This document shows positions 1 through 8,781 of a stretch of 23,665 nt of DNA, piece after piece. Each line of letters opens with the position of its first letter. Within the stretch, counting starts at the first letter, position 1. The notes beneath the pieces were generated by a model. It did not search any database and was not told the origin of the DNA. It saw only the letters and a list, made by a program, of their open reading frames with translations. This DNA is from Conidiobolus incongruus B7586 (Eukaryota; Entomophthoromycota; Entomophthoromycetes; Entomophthorales; Conidiobolaceae): positions 1 through 23,665 of the forward strand of contig JNEM01007171.1 in NCBI GenBank assembly GCA_000697335.1. Reading direction: 5' to 3'. The position numbers and the translations under genes are program-made.

Positions 1-2167
1 AGTTAAAAAGAATATTTTTCAAAATTTAATTAAATTTAAATAATTAATATCTTTTATATAATTTTCTTATTTAATAAAATATAAGAATATATTGAAAAAT
101 ATTGTTTATTTTGTTTCAAAAATGACTTAAACAATTGAATATTATTTATATAAGTATTTTACATAATTTAAAATTTAAACTTAGATTAATTAATAAAAAT
201 ATTAAAGAAATACCTTATAATTTAATTAAAGTTAAAAAAATTAAAATATTAATAGCTAAATAAAACTTATTAAAATATTACCAAAAGTAAGGGTTTTTGA
301 ATAAATTTTTATAATTAATAGATCTCATATTATTTCATAAAATTTTTTACTTAAAAATAAAATAAATTATTAAATTAAACTAAAATAATCCTTTTTATAA
401 CTTTTTAATTTATCAATATTCTATTAATTAATATGTATTATTTATTATAATAAATTATAATAATATATAGTTTCTCTATTTATTTTTTAAAATTAAACCA
501 ACTAATAATAAGTTTTATATTATTATTTAAATAAAATAATTTTTAATGGATATTTTTAATATAAATTAAAAATACTTATTATTTTGCATAATAATTATAA
601 AATATATAAAGCTAAACTTATAAAAAATTTTGTATATAAAAAAACTAGGGAATTACCATATTTAGTATATTTACTTTATTATAACTTTTATGATTATAAT
701 TATCTTAAGTAATTAAAAAATATATTTACTAGAAAAATTCCTATCAATAAATTAAATTACTTTGTGAAAAATCAAATTTAAGTTTTTAATAAAAAGAACT
801 ATTTTTTAGATATTAGAAGCTTGTTGAAAATATAGTACAGAGTTATTAAAAATAAAAGAGTGTACTAATTTTATATTGTGTAATAAATTTTATATATCAT
901 ATATTAATATTTTTATTTAGTTTTAATTTTAAAATTATGCCATTATTTAATTTCTGTATTAATAAATATAAATTTAATGATATTAAGTTACAAATAAAAG
1001 TTTTTATGGTACATAATTATTGTTTTTATATTTTCCAATTATTTAATCTTAACAAGAAATATTTCAAGAGATATTAATAATACAAAATATCATAGCTAAT
1101 TATAAATATTCAATGAATCAAAATATAATATAAATAGTGTTTATAATAATATATGGAAATATATAGCTCTTTTGTTATTTCTCTGCAATAAAGATACGAC
1201 ACAAAACTTGAAATTGAGATAAAATATTTCATATAATAGTTTTTATTATAGATGTTAAAAATATATTTTTTTAATATTTTATATCCAAAAATAGCTTTGA
1301 TTTAGTTGTAAAACTAATAATATTTCAATTAACCTAAATTTGTTCATTTTTTGAACAGAAATGTTGAATAATAACTGTTTAATACCTTTAATATATTTCC
1401 ATACTATGAACTTGGACAAATAATATATTTTAAATCTTTAATTCTAAGTTTTCGCAAACCAAATATTTTTACATTTATATGGATTTAATCAGTTTTGTTA
1501 AAAATCATTATCAAAAGGAAATGCTTTTGCATATTATCAAAAAGTTGGAAATATATATTAAAGAAATCATGTTTTCCAATTCACCAAATCGCTGTGTTTG
1601 TAAATATTGTTTTTTATTTTTATATAGTATTTTTAAATAAAGTTAATTATTTAGGAACTGATGTATTTATTATGCTTAATATCTAGGTTTACACATAGCC
1701 CAAAGATTAAGTTTTGCTGACTTCTAAATATATATGATTCAATCTATCATATAATTTTTTGGTATATCAGTTAATTTATAATTTCAAAAATAAATCTATA
1801 GAACTGTCATAACAATATTCTAAATTACTATAAATTCGATTTGAATACAAAGAATATCTGGTTTTGGTTGGAAAAATTAATTATTATATCCAAAAACTCA
1901 AAAATCTAATATAGATTCCTAATATTTGCGTTTTTTTGGCTGTGTAAGATTTAAAGTATTGATGAAAACCATGTATATTTAACTTTGTAAATAAGTTCAA
2001 TTTTTATATCCTTAGAGGATATTTATCCCTTAATTTCATATAATTATTACAAACTTTGTACGAAAAATATATTAATAATTTAAATGAAATTAGTCAAAAT
2101 CATATATTATCTCTTAGTTTAATTGATTGATTATTCAAATAAGTCTGCTATTTAAGAATGATTAAAA
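1..2167. other. A/T-rich intergenic DNA
   Basis: Almost pure A/T sequence with stop codons in every frame. No RNA gene, terminal repeat or conserved protein could be recognised. A 63-codon open frame at 1495-1686 (+) begins with TTG and has the Ile/Phe/Lys/Asn-heavy composition expected of translated A/T-rich DNA, so it is not called a gene. Confidence 0.7.
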
Positions 2168-2305
2168 ATGCCAAAAGCCTCAGCTGAGCATATTGATATT
2201 CAGAAATTAGCAAATACATCGCATAATACAATCCCATTTGGGAATTATTTAGAGATATCCTTAAAGCTCTTATTATATTATTCTTTTATAAAGCGTATTA
2301 AATGA
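2168..2305 (+). pseudogene. Short coding-like ORF, possible relic of an AMSH/USP8-dimerisation-type N terminus
   Basis: An ATG-initiated frame of 45 codons ending in TGA reads like real protein (Met-Pro-Lys-Ala-Ser-Ala-Glu-His... then LANTSHNTIPFGNYL). That is unusual against the surrounding A/T filler. The pattern Leu-Ala-x-x-x-His-x-x-Ile-Pro-x-x-x-Tyr-Leu followed by a Leu-rich helix recalls the N-terminal dimerisation domain of AMSH/Sst2-type deubiquitinases, but this rests on memory of the family and a short stretch. No downstream exon continuing the domain or carrying a JAMM motif was found. It may be a first exon, a gene fragment, or chance. Confidence 0.3.
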
Positions 2306-3058
2306 ATTATGAATTAAATGTTGAATTTGTAATAAATTATATTTTTGATTAATTTTGTTTTATAAATTTATTGGATTAGAAACATAAACATGTTTACTTA
2401 TTTCTGTAAAAATGACTTTATCTGATAATTCAGATCAAAATTACCTCGCTGCAATTTAAAACTATACATATTGAAATATCAAATATTTTGATATTATCCA
2501 TTATTTTTTATAATTTTTTATTTTTCAATAAACTATTTTACTCTTTGGCAGTATTTGTGAAAATTCACATTTACTAGTTTTAAATAAATTATAAAGTTCT
2601 AATCCAAAATACAATAATTGTGATATGTAATTGAGCGAAGTCTAATTAGGTATAGATTAACTATAACGAGTGGTTTCAACTAATATATTTTAGCAAATAG
2701 TATCAAACACTGAAAGTAAATGATAGGAAAAGCCTTATGATGAAAAAGATATAAGTGATTAATAAATTAATCAACAAATAAATTAAAATCTAAGAAAAAA
2801 AAGAACCCAGTTTATTAACCAGTTGATTAAAATTTACACGAATATATTTGGATTAAAGACGAAATTAAATATGAAATCAAGTAAAATAATTAAATTATAA
2901 AATATAGTATATCAAGAACTTCATATGTTAACCACTTCAGATTATTATTCTATTCTTATAGTTAAATACTAAGTCTTATTCTTAAGTTTAAAACAATATT
3001 ATTTTTATTTTTATTATTGTAATTAAGTTACCCAGATAAATAATTAAAAAAGATTTGC

Positions 3059-3080
3059 ATATATATATATATATATATAT
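3059..3080. repeat. (AT)n microsatellite
   Basis: About eleven uninterrupted AT dinucleotides. Confidence 0.95.
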
Positions 3081-3352
3081 TGTTAAAAGAAGATATATAG
3101 GAAATGTCAATAAATTTAAAAAATACAATACAACAATTGCTTTAAGGTCTCGTATGTTAACAAATTGTGTTTTTTATTGATATATCATTCACTCAATCAT
3201 ATGATAAACTTCAAATGATATCTTCACATTATTTAATATATCAATTAAAGTATCCATTGTTTGCTTGATCACGCCAACTGAGAATTACATCATTTTGAAT
3301 CTCAATTATAATTCATTATGTCATTATAAAAATTAACTATATAAGCTAATTT

Positions 3353-3390
3353 GCTATTGTCATGAACAAAAATAAAAAAATGACAATAGC
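3353..3390. repeat. Perfect 11-bp inverted repeat (hairpin)
   Basis: GCTATTGTCAT at 3353-3363 is matched exactly by its reverse complement ATGACAATAGC at 3380-3390, around a 16-nt A-rich loop. The G/C in the arms makes chance less likely than for A/T palindromes here. No adjacent gene explains it. Confidence 0.6.
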
Positions 3391-4062
3391 TACGAGAATC
3401 ATTAATAAACATATCGAAATGTTTTCAGTCCATTGGCTTTATTTTTTTAAAACAGTTTGAAAATTCAATGAAATGGTAGAAATAATATTGAAATCTTTTT
3501 GCAATTTTTTTCAAAAAAAGTCCAATTGAACAAATGCCTGAAATGAACATAAATAAATTGTAAATATACTTTTAAATTTGATGATTTAAAATACCAGATT
3601 GCGACTGCAGAGATCGAATTATTTATGATTTTACACTATAAAGATAATAAAATAGATATATTGAATATGAAAGTTGGCAACATTAAAGCTTTATGGATAA
3701 AAATTACATTTCCATAACTTACAATTTTAGATTATCTTTTCATGTTAAAAATTTAATGTTAAGATAATCAAATATACCTGTCTTTTAATTATTCAAATAT
3801 TAATATATTTTGCAAAGCTCAAATATTATTAAAAATGATTAATTGAAAATATTTATTAAAAATTAGCTTCTAATTTAGTTATTCCACAGTTCGAATGACG
3901 CATACATGATTATTATAGAATAAATTAGATTGAAAAAAAGATGATTAAAATTACCCAATGATATCATCGTTAAATCTGATATAAATAACTTAAATTTATT
4001 CAACAAGATTTAACAAATTTTATCATTGTTTATTTAAGTATTTTATCAAGTTATTCAGCTTA

Positions 4063-5166
4063 ATGTACAATAATAATTTTAATCCCCAGGGAGGTGGTGG
4101 ATATCCACATGCTGGACCTAATAATAATAACAATAACATGTATCCTCCCCCTAATGCAAATATGGGGTTTGTATTCCCTAACAGTGGTCCCAATCCTGGA
4201 GGTAATTTTAACAATAACAATAACCCATTCCCTGGACCTAATGTAGGAGGATTCATATCACCTAATTCAAGTCCTTATCCGCCATCTAATTATGGACCTT
4301 TCAATCCTCCTAACAACATGTACCCACCAAATAATAATAACAATTTTAGGCCACCTATATCCCCTGGATTCATGCCACCAGGTGGAGGACCCAATAATAA
4401 TTTCAACCAAGGCTATCCAAATCCTGGTAACCACGGTTCTCCAAATCAATTTAATCCTGGATATGGGAACCAAGGCCCGCCGAATCAATTTAATCCTGGA
4501 TATGGGAACCAAGGCCCACCAAACCAGCATAGTTCTGGATATGGAAACCAAGGTCAGCAAAACCAATATAATCAAGGGCAACAAAATTCGTGGAACCAAG
4601 GTCAACAAAACCAGAGGCCACCAGACCAATTTGGTCAAGGTCCACCATCCAACCAAAATAACCAGCGCCCTCCCCAAAATCAACAACAGCAACCTCCCTC
4701 TGGTGGCCCTGTTAAACTAGAATGGCGTCCTAGCAACAGGGGTCAAGTACCCCCAGATGCAATTCGAGGAGGTAAGGAAGCTGACGGTCGTCCACTTTAT
4801 ATTGCTCGCAAAAGAATGGAAGGAGGTCTCCAAGTTGGCAAAGTGGCGCCCCATCTTGAAGGATGTTTCATCCCCTATGACTGCAAAGAGAAATTCTTCT
4901 ACGACTGTGAAGTGTTGTGCGGTGATGCAAGTAAACTAAGATGGGTTGAAGTGCGTGGAAGATGCCAACCTAAAGGATGGGTTCCTGTCGAAGCTGGCTT
5001 TGAAAGAGATGGTACCAAACTTTGGATTGCTAGAATTATTGAAGGTGATGCCGAAATGTTGGGTAAAGTAGGATCCCATTTCAAATCTGGTATTGTGTAT
5101 GGCTACGATCTTAAAGAGAGATATGCTAGGGATGGTGAGGTTTATCAAGTCCTTGCAATGCCTTAA
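4063..5166 (+). CDS. DM9-domain protein with a long Asn/Pro/Gly/Gln-rich N-terminal tail
   Basis: Single-exon gene of 367 residues, starting at the first ATG of a frame open to TAA at 5164. Residues 1 to about 215 are low complexity (poly-Asn runs, Pro-Pro, Gly-Tyr-Gly-Asn-Gln-Gly repeats) with three tandem 13-residue units. Residues 217-367 form a compact C-terminal region with two DM9 (DUF3421) repeats, at about 227-286 and 305-365. Each carries the features known for DM9: a preceding Trp, a G-x-VP start, a D-G-x-x-L-(Y/W)-I-A-R core, a G-K-V turn and a closing E-V-(L/Y) strand. Known two-DM9 proteins include mannose-binding lectins such as the oyster CGL1 and stress-responsive cytosolic proteins, so glycan binding is possible here but not shown. 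There is no signal peptide or membrane segment. The tail resembles the Gly/Pro/Tyr tails of annexins and prion-like proteins and may drive self-assembly (inference). Codon use is much richer in G/C than the flanks, as expected for a real gene. Confidence 0.86.
   Translation: MYNNNFNPQGGGGYPHAGPNNNNNNMYPPPNANMGFVFPNSGPNPGGNFNNNNNPFPGPNVGGFISPNSSPYPPSNYGPFNPPNNMYPPNNNNNFRPPISPGFMPPGGGPNNNFNQGYPNPGNHGSPNQFNPGYGNQGPPNQFNPGYGNQGPPNQHSSGYGNQGQQNQYNQGQQNSWNQGQQNQRPPDQFGQGPPSNQNNQRPPQNQQQQPPSGGPVKLEWRPSNRGQVPPDAIRGGKEADGRPLYIARKRMEGGLQVGKVAPHLEGCFIPYDCKEKFFYDCEVLCGDASKLRWVEVRGRCQPKGWVPVEAGFERDGTKLWIARIIEGDAEMLGKVGSHFKSGIVYGYDLKERYARDGEVYQVLAMP
4441..4557 (+). repeat. Three tandem 39-bp coding repeats
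   Basis: Units lie at 4441-4479, 4480-4518 and 4519-4557. The first two are nearly identical and the third is diverged. Each encodes a 13-residue unit of the type P-N-Q-F-N-P-G-Y-G-N-Q-G-P, in frame within the DM9 gene. The similarity of the first two suggests a recent tandem duplication, and copy number may vary between strains. Confidence 0.9.
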
Positions 5167-5583
5167 TTGTGATTATAATTAGTAGTAAGAATCTACTTAT
5201 AATTGGTTTGCATATTGAAGTTTATCCAAAATATCGAGTTGTTTCATTTGATTAATAGCAATAGTTATTTTTGTTAGCTTACACTAACTATATTTGATAA
5301 TCAATCTGTTTACTGCTCTATACAAACAATTATAAACATCATTTTATACCAAATCTCAACTTTTTAATTAAATAAAATTCAATTGGTTTTATTATTAGAT
5401 ATACTATAATATAATACTTGAAATATTCAATAATAATTTATTTTTTGAACAGCTAGATATATTTAGTATCTATTAGAATATATGAATTTTAACAGTTAAA
5501 AAACTGTAGTATTGAATCAATAAATGAAGGATTTTACATCTGATTATTATGCTCTTTTATTCTCTAATTATTATAGATAATAT
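5167..5583. other. Intergenic DNA downstream of the DM9 gene
   Basis: A/T-rich, containing the presumed 3' end of the DM9 transcript. An AATAAA-like element occurs in the A/T run near 5370 but is not diagnostic in this composition. The 64-codon frame at 5549-5743 (+) is antisense to the relic described at 5584-5983 and is not a gene. Confidence 0.5.
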
Positions 5584-5983
5584 TTATTCTTTCAGGTTAC
5601 CATCATGTTTAAGAAAATCGTTTAGTAATTCGTATCATTGCATTAATCTCACTATACTACCTAATACTAGTATTAAATTCTGGAATTTATTTTCCTCATA
5701 TCTCTCCATGTTCTCACCAATTAAACTTCACAAAACAATCTGAACTTCAGAATATCCTCACTAACTATGATTATCTTTAGTTTTTATCTTAACATATTTT
5801 TCGATTATCAAATATAATAACTGAATTTCGATATTAACTATAGTTACTAATAGAAACAATCTAACCTTGAACTATTCTCGCTTGCAAATTCCTCTGATTA
5901 TCATCATATCCTTTCAATAGGTTCAAAGAAAATTCATGGACTTGATTCCCAATACTATATCTACTATTTCTTAATCTAATTAT
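5584..5983 (-). pseudogene. Decayed coding relic, possibly a GAT-domain (TOM1/GGA/LSB5-like) protein
   Basis: The minus strand carries three protein-like blocks in order. Block 1 (5983-5867) contains NLLKGYDDNQRNLQARIVQ. Block 2 (about 5762-5727) contains SEDILKFRLFCEV. Block 3 (about 5720-5584) contains LIGENMERYEENKF and ends ...LKHDGNLKE before a TAA. Together they follow the order of the GAT three-helix bundle of VHS/GAT trafficking adaptors, where a helix with Leu-Gln-x-Arg-Ile-Val is followed by Glu-(E/D)-(L/I)-Leu... and an Asn-x-x-x-(E/R)-Arg-Tyr-Glu helix. The blocks are separated by a frame change and an internal TGA, and by a possible 101-bp intron, so this is read as a dead copy. 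The family assignment is tentative. Confidence 0.35.
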
Positions 5984-6169
5984 TCACAAATTTATTCCCA
6001 TACAGTTCAATTAAAAAAATTATATTTATTTGTGAAAACATCAATTCATTATATAATAAAAATGAGATACTGAGAAGTTGATAATTATTAAAATATACTA
6101 TAAGATTGAAACGAATATAAAAAATTTTGATAAAGTAAGCTAAAGTTATGAATGAAATTTGAATTAATG

Positions 6170-6175
6170 AAAAAA
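6170..6175 (-). terminator. RNA polymerase III oligo-T terminator of the tRNA gene
   Basis: On the minus strand a T6 run begins about 20 nt past the 3' end of the tRNA. Pol III terminates at runs of four or more T, so this is the likely stop. Confidence 0.7.
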
Positions 6176-6195
6176 GTGAACTTGAAATAGATATA

Positions 6196-6268
6196 CGCCC
6201 AATGTGGGGTTCGAACCCACGACCCTCAGATTAAAAGTCTGATGCTCTACCGACTGAGCTAACCGGGC
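6196..6268 (-). tRNA. tRNA-Lys (anticodon UUU)
   Basis: A 73-nt cloverleaf on the minus strand. The acceptor stem is GCCCGGT/ATTGGGC with two G-U pairs and a G discriminator. The D arm contains the A box TAGCTCAGTCGG. The anticodon arm has a CTTTTAA loop with UUU read as Lys. The T arm contains a perfect B box GGTTCGAACCC. There is no intron. The sequence is close to the eukaryotic tRNA-Lys(UUU) consensus and all stems pair, so it should be functional. A solo LTR sits ten bases upstream of its 5' end. Confidence 0.97.
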
Positions 6269-6273
6269 TGTTG

Positions 6274-6278
6274 ATTTA
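6274..6278. repeat. Target-site duplication, tRNA-proximal copy
   Basis: ATTTA immediately before the LTR end, identical to ATTTA at 6576-6580. It lies 6-10 nt upstream of the mature tRNA 5' end. Confidence 0.85.
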
Positions 6279-6575
6279 TGTCACAGTTCTCAGTGGCATC
6301 ACCACTGAAATCATGATCTACAGGGAGTTGTCACCAATCCATAACCCGCACAACTAGAACTGTGCTGTATACTGGTGGATGAACCACTAATAAACAGAAA
6401 TATATTAAGGTAAATAAGGTTTATTGTAGATATTGCACATAATAACAAGCTGAGGCTTAGTTATTGTACCAAAGATGGTATTTATATAGTAATACCAGTA
6501 TTGAGATTGAGTCATATACACTTGGTATGATTCTATTGGCTGGATGGTAGGAGAAACAGGATCAGATCTGTCACA
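6279..6575 (-). mobile_element. Solo LTR of an LTR retrotransposon, inserted just upstream of tRNA-Lys
   Basis: A 297-bp unit bounded by TG...CA ends (TGTCACAG at one end, CTGTCACA at the other) and flanked by an exact 5-bp duplication, the hallmark of an integrase-made insertion. Read on the minus strand it has LTR order: a CCAAT box at 6535-6539, a TATA box (TATATAAATA) at 6479-6488, an AATAAA at 6420-6425 and a structured U5 ending next to the tRNA. It is clearly richer in G/C than its surroundings. No internal region or second LTR is present, so it is a solo LTR, the usual product of LTR-LTR recombination. A 5-bp duplication fits Ty3/gypsy-type or copia-type elements, and the position beside a Pol III start resembles Ty3-like targeting. 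With both ends and the duplication perfect, the insertion is probably young. It carries no genes. Confidence 0.85.
6282..6364. other. Nested inverted repeats in LTR U5 (three-way-junction fold)
   Basis: CACAGTTCT (6282-6290) pairs perfectly with AGAACTGTG (6356-6364). Directly inside it lies a hairpin CAGTGG/CCACTG (6291-6296 with 6302-6307), and then a second stem AGTTGT/ACAACT (6326-6331 with 6350-6355) abuts the outer stem. The three helices meet with no unpaired bases except 18 nt between the inner stems. In the LTR's own direction this is U5, a region that often folds in LTR elements. Its exact role is unknown. Confidence 0.6.
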
Positions 6576-6580
6576 ATTTA
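6576..6580. repeat. Target-site duplication, distal copy
   Basis: ATTTA directly after the LTR, identical to 6274-6278. Confidence 0.85.
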
Positions 6581-6671
6581 AGGAATAAGCATAAATATAA
6601 TAACCTAATCACTTTTTATTAATTCATTGTCAATTTGAAATTATACTCCTTTAACAATATTTAATTATATA

Positions 6672-6691
6672 ATATATATATATATATATAT
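6672..6691. repeat. (AT)n microsatellite
   Basis: About ten AT dinucleotides in an A/T-rich spacer. Confidence 0.9.
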
Positions 6692-6794
6692 TTAAATATT
6701 TTAGTTTCTAATATATGCTATTATCATAGCTATATTATATTCAACTATTCCATCAATATTCACTCAGTCGCAATAATTCAATATTTTATTACAG

Positions 6795-6824
6795 CAATAA
6801 CAATAATAATAATAATAATAATAA
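6795..6824. repeat. (AAT)n microsatellite
   Basis: A run of AAT triplets with one interruption near its start. Confidence 0.85.
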
Positions 6825-7313
6825 AACCAGATATCAGAATCATTACATCAATAATTATTTTTTCTAATTTTTTATCATTTGTTAATATTTTGAAAAATTA
6901 CTTGAAAGATAATTATTTATATATTACTAATTGAATCAATTTTTATATCATAATTATACTATTAAATTATATGATAATTAAAATCAAATTAAACTCTTGT
7001 GCAAAATGAAGTCATGATTTTAGATTTATTATTTGTTTATAATTAAAATGTATTTTAGCTCATAAAATACTTAATATTTTGTTTATTTATTTATTGTAAG
7101 TATATATCCAACATTGTAAATTGAATATCAAATGTCTCAGTGATTTAAATTATTTTGAAAGAATACTAACAAATTTCAATTCTAAACTAAAAATGAATAT
7201 TTACAAATATTATTTACGAGATGAAAATCAAATTAAATGGTGAAAATAATATAAAAGCTTAATCGGAATTTCGTTTTAATTTTTCATATTTCAAGTTTAT
7301 TATACACACACCC

Positions 7314-7577
7314 TTAGACTTGTAACAATGAACACCTTTCACATTTCTTCATTTTAGCTTTAGTCCATAATTCCATCACTTTATATACTGTAATGCAAAT
7401 GCAATATCCTCACTATCAAACCTGGAGTAGCATTCACCTTGTTCTATTTCTTGAGTCATTTTATTATCGAATTTCAACATAACGCCTCTTAATTCTAAAG
7501 AAATTCTTTAATTTATGTGCTATTTGACGTATTGAATTGAAAACAAATCTTTTATAAAACCACTCCACTATAGTAGT
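7314..7577 (-). pseudogene. Unidentified decayed coding relic
   Basis: Three successive minus-strand stretches in different frames read like protein. First comes TTIVEWFYKRFVFNSIRQIA with a basic helix following. Then comes a frame containing LELRGVMLKFDNKM and CYSRFDSEDIAFALQYIK. Last is MELWTKAKMKKCERCSLLQV before TAA at 7314-7316. Base composition is higher in G/C than the flanks and the residue mix is balanced, unlike translated A/T filler. Two frame changes within 260 bp argue against a working gene. The family was not recognised. The orientation is head-to-head with PSMA6, about 200 bp away. Confidence 0.4.
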
Positions 7578-7782
7578 CAAATTTCAAGTTTTTCACCATT
7601 TAGCTAATGTGAATTTAAATTCATTTCCTTAATAAATTTTATGGGACAACGATAATAGAGTATAAATGAATGATACGTAATCAAAAATTACCTAAAATAT
7701 AAATTTAATATTCTTAATCATCATTAACTATTCAATTAAATTTTTAAAATAATTCCAAGTTTAATAATTTAAGTATATTATA

Positions 7783-8781
7783 ATGAGTAGAGAAGCTGGT
7801 TACGATCGTCATATTACAGTATTTTCTAGAGAGGGCAGACTTTATCAAGTTGGTCAGTATTATTAAATTATCCATTTGTCCATTAACTAACTCATTGTGT
7901 AGAGTATGCTTTTAAAGCTATTTCCAACTCAGGTCAAACTTCTGTAGGTGTAAGGGGTAAAACTTGTTCAGTGGTAGCTACTCAACGTAAAATTCCCGTA
8001 ATTTTTTTTTAAATTTTAGATATTATTATTGCAAATTGTTGATTGATAATTTAGGATAAGCTTTTGGACCCCAGTACCGTTACTCAATTATTTCAAATTA
8101 CACCCAATATTGGGTGTGTGATGACTGGTTTAATACGTAAATACTTTCTAGAATAATATATCAATAATTTATTTAATATAAATTTATCTAGCTGATTCAA
8201 GAGCTCAAGTTAGCAAGGCTAGAGAAGAAGCTGCCGATTTTCGTTATAAATACGGTTACGAAATTACTCCCGACATTTTAGCTAAACGTTTGGCAAATAT
8301 CAACCAAGTTTACACTCAGCATGCTGCTATGCGACCCTTGGGTGTTTGTAAGTGATTTCCTAATTTTTTATATAGCCTATTAATATGTTTGCATAGCAAT
8401 GATTCTCATTGGTATGGACGAAGAATTGGGTCCTAGACTATTTAAAATTGATCCTGCCGGTTACTACGTCGGATACAAAGCCACTGGAGCCGGTGCCAAG
8501 CAGCAAGATGTTTTAAATCACTTGGAAAAGAAATTGAAGAGAGAGTCTGAGCTCAATGACCAAGACACCATCGAGGTTCATTATACCCTAATATCGTAAT
8601 ATTATTACATATTAACATAGTATTTTAGTTGGCTATTACTACCTTATCTACTGTGTTATCAGTTGATTTTAAACCATCTGAGATTGAAATAGCTGTAGTC
8701 AGTGAATCTCAACCCCAGTTCACCGTGTTGAAGGAAAGTGAAATTGAAGCTCATTTACAGAGAATTGTCGAAAAAGATTAA
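7783..8781 (+). CDS. 20S proteasome subunit alpha type 6 (alpha-1/Scl1 family)
   Basis: Six exons: 7783-7852, 7903-7997, 8055-8136, 8192-8347, 8397-8575 and 8629-8781. They are split by GT-AG introns of 50, 57, 55, 49 and 53 bp and give 244 residues (human PSMA6 has 246). The N terminus [19 protein letters not shown] is the proteasome alpha signature, and the fold continues with [55 protein letters not shown] and a terminal EKD. Alpha subunits lack the catalytic Thr; they form the outer rings of the 20S core that gate substrate entry and dock the 19S particle. Wording such as [14 protein letters not shown] and [11 protein letters not shown] is close to fungal orthologues. Intron 1 has a clear TTAACTAAC branch site. 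The fifth donor is GTTCAT, weaker than the others. The codon across exons 3-4 becomes Pro where others have Ala. No lesion is seen. Confidence 0.96.

Larger units (their letters stand above)
2306..4062. other. A/T-rich intergenic DNA upstream of the DM9 gene
   Basis: No coding frame was recognised. The stretch holds an (AT)11 tract at 3059-3080 and an 11-bp inverted repeat at 3353-3390. The last few hundred bases presumably contain the promoter of the DM9 gene, but no distinct TATA or CCAAT element can be singled out in such A/T-rich sequence. Confidence 0.6.
6581..7313. other. A/T-rich intergenic DNA with microsatellites
   Basis: Contains an (AT)n tract at about 6672-6691 and an (AAT)n tract at about 6795-6824. 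No gene or RNA was recognised. Confidence 0.6.

Noticed and set aside
1495-1686. 63-codon frame
   Set aside because: TTG start, composition of translated A/T filler, no family features.
4267-4692. Long minus-strand frame opposite the DM9 gene
   Set aside because: Shadow of the repetitive coding strand; Leu/Ile/Val-rich antisense of Asn/Gly codons.
6282-6364. Hammerhead or other self-cleaving ribozyme
   Set aside because: The three helices meet with junctions of 0, 18 and 0 nt. Neither strand has the CUGAUGA and GAAA core.
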